The position numbers were made by a program, and so were the translations under genes. A model generated the notes under the pieces. That model ran no database searches. It saw only the letters and a list, made by a program, of their open reading frames with translations, and was not told the DNA's origin. Of a stretch of 64,000 bases of DNA, positions 57,303 to 64,000 are shown piece after piece (the stretch's first letter is position 1; the number at the start of each line of letters is the position of its first letter). The DNA comes from Sweltsa coloradensis (taxonomy: Eukaryota; Arthropoda; Insecta; Plecoptera; Chloroperlidae). The DNA lies in contig JAMZAV010000786.1 in NCBI GenBank assembly GCA_024449915.1, positions 62,001 to 126,000 of the forward strand, written 5' to 3'.

Positions 57303-57878
57303 TAGGGATGCCCAACGATATGAAAATCCATTATCGATATCGAAAAAAAATGGCCAAACGATATCGATATTTTCCCTCCAATTTTTAAATGGCAGTTCCC
57401 CTGACATGTCGCAGCGTCAGAATGCAAGTGTTCTAACTCCGCTAGGGTAGTTTTGAGATATGAGCATTTGAAAGTTTGATATCTCTTAACTTTATATTGG
57501 TGATTCCAAAATTAATCTCAAATTATTTATTATCCACAAATAGGTTGTCTGACCCACCAATAAAAAATAGTGAAATTTTATTGATTCGTGTGTCTTCCCA
57601 TCGCCACGCCCACTGTATGACGCCAGTTCGAACCGTTCCGTGTTTAGCCGCTCCGGGCCGCGACCGTGCCGTGCCGAGTGCACTAAAGGCAGCAGCAGAC
57701 GACGCGATGTCGACTAGATACTGCAGAATTACTCTATGCCGAAGCTACACAATACCAAATTTTTTCATTTTTACGCGTTTTTAACGCAATTTTGGTACTT
57801 TTAAATATCGCGATGTAGAAAACAAATATCGATATCGAAATTAATTGTGTGTATCGATATATATCGAGGGCAACCTTA
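57303..57878. mobile_element. hAT MITE in array unit 2 (long form)
   Basis: The same ends and the same ATTACTGA duplication (57295-57302 and 57879-57886). It carries about 180 extra bases (57410-57589) absent from units 1 and 4. Confidence 0.85.
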
Positions 57879-58116
57879 ATTACTGATTTTATCTTCAATT
57901 ACATTTTAATGACGCTTGGCAGGAGTTTTGGCGAGATATTTTCATGAAATTAACTTCAAATTTCTCACGCCATGTACAATATTTTTTTTGTCGGATGCTG
58001 AAAATCCATCAGGCTGTGTGACTTTCTTGTCGGTGTCAGGTAGCCATTTTCTTTTATTGCGTCTGCATATCATGGGCATTGTTTGTTAGCAGCCGGTTGG
58101 GTGTTTAGCAAAACGA

Positions 58117-58809
58117 GTTTTATACGAGGAATTTTAATTCGGAGTAAATAAGATGCGAAAACAAGGTAACCGTAGGTCCAAGGGTGACGAGTCTACCCCA
58201 AAACTAAACCAGTTGAAGAATCTGAAAACGGCAACGAACGACGAAGAAAGCCTGGCAAATTCCAAGTCCAAGGGGCGTATGTCTCTTGACCGCAAACGAA
58301 AGAGAAAGGAAGACGATGACGAAGAAGAGGTATCCAAAAGCTTTGTAAAACTCTTTTAATAGGTATTTCTTTGTAGACTGAACTTGTGCTCCAGGCCTAC
58401 ATTTCGACCACAATAACCAGCACTTCCCTGTCCACTTGTGGCTGGTCACTTTGAAACTAAAGACCTAGCAAGCCTAGGTCCTCAGTTACAAAATAACCAG
58501 CCATAAGTGGACAGGGAAGTGCTGGTTGTTGTGGTCGAAATGTAGGCTTGGAGCACAAGTTCAGTTGTCTACAAAGAAATACCTAATAAAAAAGTTTTTC
58601 TAAAGCCTAGGGTTGCCTCTTCCTCGCCATCATCTTCCTTCCTCTTGCCTTTGCGATCAAGAGACGAACGTCCCTTGGACTTGGAATTTGCAATGCTTTC
58701 TTCGTCGTTCGTTGCCGTTTCGATTCTTAAAGTTATAGTTTTGGTAGACTCGTCACTGGTCCTACGTTCCTTGTTTGGACTTATACTCGAACTAAAATCC
58801 TTGTATAAC
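58117..58809. repeat. Palindrome of unit 2
   Basis: The forward arm has the intact exon-like ORF (58153-58359). The reverse arm is closely similar near the loop, then loses many single bases from about 58715 onward. Confidence 0.82.
58153..58359 (+). CDS. Exon-like ORF, Lys-rich then acidic, unknown function (intact forward copy)
   Basis: A 68-codon frame begins MRKQGNRRSKGDESTPKLNQ. It continues with a polar Asn/Thr/Ser stretch, then an RKRKRKEDDDEEE charge switch resembling a nuclear localisation signal followed by an acidic patch. It ends in SKSFVKLF. The GAG|GTATCC after the acidic patch could be a splice donor. Counterparts lie at 56591 (frameshift), 59652 (frameshift) and 61020 (start lost) on the plus strand, and at 57233 (intact, 74 codons, different C terminus) plus degraded ones near 58720, 60290 and 61660 on the minus strand. 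I do not recognise the family. It may be the first exon of a nuclear protein gene captured by the element. Confidence 0.45.
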   Translation: MRKQGNRRSKGDESTPKLNQLKNLKTATNDEESLANSKSKGRMSLDRKRKRKEDDDEEEVSKSFVKLF

Positions 58810-58836
58810 TTTTTCTTGATATTCTACCATTACTGA

Positions 58837-59383
58837 TAGGATGCCCAACGTATGAAATCATTATCATATCGAAAAGAAATGCCAACGATATCGATATTTC
58901 CTCAATTTTTAAATGGCAGTTCCCTGACATGTCGCAGCGTCGAATGCAAGTGTCAACTCCGACTAGGGTAGTTTAGAATGAGCATTGAAAGTTTGATATC
59001 TCTAACTATATGGTGATTCAAAATTAATCCAAATATTATTATCCACAATAGTTTCTGACCCACCAATTATAAAAAAGTGAAATTTTATTGATTCGTGTGT
59101 CTTCCCATCGCCAGCCCGCTGTATGACGCCAGTTCGAACCTTGCCGTGTTTAGCCGCTCCGGGCCGCAACCGTGCCGTGCCGAGTGCACTCTAGGTAGCA
59201 GCAGACGACACGATGTGGACTGGAAACTGCAGAATTACTCAATGCCGAAGCTACACAAAACCAAATTTTTTCATTTTTACGCGTTTTTAACGCAATTTTG
59301 GTACTTTTAAATATCGCGATGTAGAAAACAAATATTGATATCAAAATAATTGTGTGTATCGATATATATCGAGGGCAACCTTA
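58837..59383. mobile_element. hAT MITE in array unit 3 (long form, decayed)
   Basis: Flanked by ATTACTGA at 58829-58836 and 59384-59391. It has the extra segment seen in unit 2 and numerous one-base deletions in its left half. Confidence 0.8.
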
Positions 59384-59615
59384 ATTACTGATTTTATCTT
59401 CAATTACATTTTAATGACGCTTGCAGGAGTTTTGGCGAGATATTTTCATGAAATTACTTCAAATTTCTCACGCCATGTACAATATTTTTTTTGTGGATGC
59501 TGAAAATCCATCAGGCTGTGTGACTTTCTTGTCGGGTCAGGTACCATTATCTTTATTGCGTCTGCATATCATGGGCATTGTTTGTTAGCAGCCGGTTGGG
59601 TGTTTAGCAAAACAA

Positions 59616-60324
59616 GTTTTATACGAGGAATTTTAATTCGGAGTAAATAAGATGAGAAAACAAGGTAACCGTAGGTCCAAGGGTGACGAGTCTACCCCAA
59701 AACTAAACCAGTTGAAGAATCTGAAAACGGCAACGAACGACAAAGAAAGCATGGCAAATTCCAAATCCAAGGGGCGTATGTCTCTTGAACGCAAACGAAA
59801 GAGAAAAGGAAGACGATGACGAAGAAGAGGTATCCAAAAGCTTTGTAAAACCCCTTTAATAGGTATTTCTTTGTAGACTGAACTTGTGCTCCAGGCCTAC
59901 ATTTCGACCACAATAACCAGCACTCCCTGTCCACTTGTGGCTGGTCACTTTGAAACTAAAGACCTAGCAAGCCTAGGTCCTCAGTTACAAAATAACCAGC
60001 CATAAGTGGACAGGGAAGTGCTGGTTGTTGTGGTCGAAATGTAGGCTTGGAGCACAAGTTCAGTTGTCTACAAAGAAATACCTATAAAAAAGTTTTTCTA
60101 AAGCCTAGGGTTGCCTCTCCTGCATCATCTTCATTCCTCTTGCCGTTTGCGATCAAGAGACGAACATCCCTTGGACTTGGAATTCGCAATGCTTTCTTCG
60201 TCGTTCGTTGCCGTTTTCAGATTCTTCAACTGGTTTAGTTTTGGGGTAGACTCGTCACCCTTGGACCTACGGTTACCTTGTTTTCGCATCTTATTTACTC
60301 CGAACTAAAATTCCTCTATAAAAC
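59616..60324. repeat. Palindrome of unit 3
   Basis: The forward arm starts at ATG 59652 but is frameshifted by an extra A in the AGAGAAAAGG run. The reverse arm has small deletions near 60110-60140 and 60316. Confidence 0.82.
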
Positions 60325-60357
60325 TTTTTTTTTCTGCGATATTCTACACATTACTGA

Positions 60358-60747
60358 TAGGGATGCCCAACGATATGAAAATCCATTATCGATATCGAAA
60401 AAAAATGGCCAAACGATATCGATATTTTCCCTCCAATTTTTAAATGGCAGTTCCCCTGACATGTGCGTCTTCCCATCGCCAGCCCACTGTATGACGCCAG
60501 TTCGAACCTTGCCGTGTTTAGCCGCCCGGCCGACCGTGCCGTGCCGAGTGCACTCTAGGCAGCAGCAGACGACATGATGTCGACTGGATACTGCAGAATT
60601 ACTCAATGCCGAAGCTACACAATACCAATTTTTTCATTTTTACGCGTTTTTAACGCAATTTTGGTACTTTTAAATATCGCGATGTAGAAAACAAATATCG
60701 ATATCGAAATTAATTGTGTGTATCGATATATATCGAGGGCAACCTTA
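60358..60747. mobile_element. hAT MITE in array unit 4 (short form)
   Basis: Flanked by ATTACTGA at 60350-60357 and 60748-60755. It lacks the extra segment, like unit 1. Confidence 0.85.
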
Positions 60748-60750
60748 ATT

Positions 60751-61931
60751 ACTGATTTTATCTTCAATTACATTTTAATGACGCTTGGCAGGAGTTTTGG
60801 CGAGATATTTTCATGAAATTTACTTCAAATTTCTCACGCCATGTACAATATTTTTTTTGTCGGATGCCGAAAATCCATCAGGCTGTGTGACTTTCTTGTC
60901 GGCGTCGGGTAGCCATTTTCTTTAATTGCGTCTGCATATCAGTGGGCATTGGGTGTTAGCAGCCGGTTGGGTGTTTAGCAAAACAGTTTTATACAGGAAT
61001 TTTATTAGGAGTAAATAAGATAAAAAACAAGGTTAACCGTAGGTCCAAGGGTGACGAGTCTACCCCAAAACTAAACCAGTTGAAGAATCTGAAAACGGCA
61101 ACGAACGACGAAGAAAGCCTTGCAAATTCCAAATCCAAGGGGCGTATGTCTCTTGACCGCAAACGAAAGAGAAAGGAAGACGATGACGAAGAAGAGGTAT
61201 CCAAAGGCTTTGTAAAACTCTTTTAATAGGTATTTCTTTGTAGACTGAACTTGTGCTCCAGGCCTACATTTCGACCACAATAACCAGCACTTCCCTGTCC
61301 ACTTGTGGCTGGTCACTTTGAAACTAAAGACCTAGCAAGCCTAGGTCCTCAGTTACAAAATAACCAGCCATAAGTGGACAGGGAAGTGCTGGTTGTTGTG
61401 GTCGAAATGTAGGCTTGGAGCACAAGTTCAGTTGTCTACAAAGAAATACCTAATAAAAAAGTTTTTCTAAAGCCTAGGGTTGCCTCTTCCTCGCCATCAT
61501 CTTCATTCCTCTTGCCTTTGCGATCAAGAGACGAACGTCCCTTGGACTTGGAATTTGCAATGCTTTCTTCGTCGTTCGTTGCCGTTTTCAGATTCTTCAA
61601 CTGGTTTAGTTTTGGGGTAGACTCGTCACCCTTGGACCTACGGTTACCTTGTTTTTTATCTTATTTACTCCTAACTAAAATTCCTCGTATAAAACTCGTT
61701 TTGCTAAACACCCAACCGGCTGCTAACAAACAATGCCCACGATATACAGACGTTATAAAAAAATATGGCTACCTGACGCCTACAAGAAAGTCACACAGCC
61801 TGATGGATTTTCGGCGTCCGACAAAAAAAATATCGTACATGGCGTGAGAAATTCGAAGTTAATTTCATGAAAATATCTCGCCAAAACTCCTGCCAGGCGT
61901 CATTAAAATGTAATTGAAGATAATATCAGTA
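60751..61931. repeat. Extended palindrome of unit 4
   Basis: The arms pair for about 590 bp each around 61341, further than in units 1-3, because the reverse arm continues through the leader flank to the right terminal repeat. Both arms carry ATA instead of the start ATG. Confidence 0.82.
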
Positions 61932-62020
61932 AATAACTAATCACGATGTGTAGAATATCATCGCATTTTTTTTTTTTTTAATAACAGTTTGGAATGTACG
62001 TAAGCGCTAGCAGCATCGCA

Positions 62021-62167
62021 AAATGTATTTAGTTCCAGCTGGGGCACTTCAATTTTTTATGCGATTTATTTATCGAATTTTACCACTTACCAAAGGTGTA
62101 GACTACTGCTTGCTGAAACTACAATACCACCGTCATGTCGCACTTAATAAACTTGCTCTGTTCGTCA
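62021..62167 (-). repeat. Right terminal inverted repeat of the composite
   Basis: It ends CTTGCTCTGTTCGTCA and pairs with 55608-55751. It is continuous with the extended reverse arm of unit 4. Confidence 0.8.
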
Positions 62168-64000
62168 TGTTCCGGACAGATGATACTTTTAAATTATTGT
62201 CAACCTGCTAAATGAGGATGATAAGGATTAGCAGTAGAAGGAATAGAAGAGGATAAAGGGCAAAGAATATAAGATTAAAAACAAAAACAATAACAAAAAG
62301 GAAATTTGCCTATGAATATAATGACTATAGAGATTAAAATGCAATGCAAGTGAATTGGAAGGCAAAGTTTTAAAACCTAATTGATTGTTTTTTTTTTTTT
62401 TTTTTTCATTTTCATTTAATTCAAGTTTGCATCAGCTGTAAGCATATTTCAGATTGGGATTAGTGCCTCTGAAGAGTGGTTTCAATACAATAGATTGTGT
62501 GGTTTATTATAGTGGCGTAGGAACTTCGGGGTGGAATAGTGAAACAACTCATATGCTACTTAAACTAACACTATAACAAGCAGAAATGCTATTTTTGGAT
62601 GAGCGCAGTAAATACCTTGATCTTACTACCATGATGCAATTGCTCCAGTGTTTGCAGGCATATTTTATTTTTGTGTTTGTTTTTAAGTTACTGGTCAAAA
62701 GGCTACTCTAATCCTGACAAAACTCTCAGGATATTCTACAATTCTCCGTCTATTGTTGATTGTTTGGAACTACGCCACTTAGCGAACAGGCATTCTATCT
62801 GCATTGATGGATAAGCGTTGTTGGTGTATTGAGAACTGTCGACAATGACACAATACAAAATTCAAATGACGAAACAAAAATCTGTTCCGACGTGCTGAAA
62901 AAACACAAACCGTTTGTCAGTGATTTTAATTTGTAACTATAGGCTTAAGCGACAACATAGTTGTGTATAAGAGAAAGATCAGTTTTGCTAAAAATGTTGC
63001 CCCCCTAAACTTTCAAAATGTTCCTATGCACCTGGTTTATTAAGTACTTACAGTAAACCCTATGATAATTCAAACTCGGTTAGCTTGAAATTTCACTTAC
63101 TTTTAATTAAAACATAGGTCCCGACCTTGAAATTTGCTTAAGTACGTGATTCAAAATGGTATTTAGCCCCAAACATACAATTAGCATACAAAATAGTATG
63201 ACTCTCGTTTGAAGAACTTTTTTGACCAATGTACTGATTCAAGAAATTTATACAATCAATGTTTTTTGCAGACTTTTACCTATGTATTAGCCTTTTCTTA
63301 GCTGGTTAATAGAACTGTCTGTTTTCTTTTTTGGTGTATTCATTATGCAATAAATGAACGTCTACATAATTCAGTTGTTGGAACATCCATTGTTTGATTT
63401 ACTGTGCATTTTGTTTTGTATTTTTTATAAACTGTGGTCGTTGGTATATTTTTCATTCATTCAATTTTTGATTCTGATGCAAAAGTGTGAAATGGCGTTG
63501 ATGTACATTATACACCATCAACCTTAAGTAAGCAAAAGGATCTCTAGTTGTATCTACTGTACAATACTATTTCTGGTCGAGGGTGTACATCAGGGACTCA
63601 CTCACCAACTTGGAAGATCTCACGGGGTTCGAGACCTCTTATGCTAGTGTGAAAAGTGGGGTGAGGTGGGGGTGGCAATGATTTGTCAAGTCTTTGAATA
63701 AGAGCACTGAGACTAGTGATTTTTGTTTTGCATAGGCGTAAGTCACTTCCGATTGAGATGTACACGGAACAATACTTTGTCTACTTTACACCTTTTGGCT
63801 CCCTATTGAAACACATGAGAGCTGAATACAAGAAAGAAAATTACCAATAAGATCTGAGATTCACACAAAACTTTACACCCAGTTATTTGTTAAGGAGCCT
63901 AACGGAACGGCATATAGTTTCTGAATGGTTCCTTACCAAAAGAAACATTAATGGAATAATTTGTAATTTGAGTTGCCAATTGTGATTGAAGTACGTATGT
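62168..64000. other. Right end of window without recognisable genes
   Basis: It holds a possible small MITE (62511-62779), a Tigger-like end near 63054 (CAGTAAACCCTATGATAATT) and isolated AATAAA motifs. No exon was recognised on either strand. Confidence 0.45.
62511..62779. mobile_element. Possible small MITE with AGTGGCGTAG ends
   Basis: AGTGGCGTAGGAAC at 62511 and GGAACTACGCCACT ending 62779 are approximate inverted ends. No target duplication is seen. AGTGGCGTAGC also appears alone at 7739. Confidence 0.35.

Larger units (their letters stand above)
55608..62167. mobile_element. Composite foldback array bounded by long terminal inverted repeats
   Basis: Inverted repeats of about 145 bp at 55608-55751 and 62021-62167 enclose four tandem units (start-codon spacing 1562, 1499 and 1368 bp). 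Each unit has a hAT MITE, a flank of about 240 bp and a palindrome of about 700 bp. The left side begins with a truncated reverse arm (about 55766-55890). The right side ends with a longer palindrome arm that continues into the terminal repeat. The ancestral element can be read as a palindrome with arms of about 830 bp (61341 to 62167). No transposase is encoded and no target duplication was found. Confidence 0.75.

Noticed and set aside
57410..57589. The extra 180 bp in array units 2 and 3 as a separate insertion
   Set aside because: No target duplication or inverted ends at its borders. A length polymorphism of the MITE is simpler.
1..64000. CRISPR array, bacterial operons or phage genes
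   Set aside because: No regularly spaced short repeats and no prokaryotic gene organisation. All spliced genes are animal-type.

Overview
The window looks like nuclear DNA from an invertebrate animal. It has two conserved animal genes with GT-AG introns, long AT-rich introns and intergenic DNA, no bacterial-style operons, and many short DNA transposons. The hexamer GGCCTA/TAGGCC is strongly over-represented throughout. I associate that with echinoderms and related marine deuterostomes, but the species assignment is an inference.

Layout. Positions 1-7017 hold the last three coding exons (plus strand) of striatin, the scaffold and PP2A B''' subunit of the STRIPAK complex. Its 5' part lies before the window. 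Positions 7018-26294 are intergenic and filled with hAT-type MITEs (several with exact 8-bp target duplications), Helitron-like repeats, pol III-derived repeats (5S-like, tRNA-like), microsatellites and a Penelope-like end with a hammerhead-like core. Positions 26295-53480 hold a complete eight-exon CLPTM1 gene (plus strand, 631 codons). Its second intron is about 15.9 kb and contains a THAP zinc-finger exon whose leader is split by a piggyBac-type MITE, two near-perfect hairpins, a decayed LINE with a hAT element inside it, and a tandem pair of Helitron-like repeats. Its seventh intron contains a decayed LINE in antisense. Positions 53481-55607 are 3' UTR and flank.

Positions 55608-62167 are the most unusual part. 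This is a 6.56-kb composite bounded by roughly 145-bp inverted repeats. It holds four tandem units, each built around a palindrome of about 0.7 kb. Both palindrome arms carry the same start-codon-bearing, lysine-rich/acidic exon-like ORF. Each unit also carries a hAT MITE in the identical target site, while the outermost flank keeps a site without the MITE. The architecture suggests a foldback element that captured a gene's 5' end and then amplified, and that could make hairpin RNA. Positions 62168-64000 show no recognisable gene.

The two real genes are neighbours on the same strand with no evident functional link. Most other structure is explained by layered transposition.
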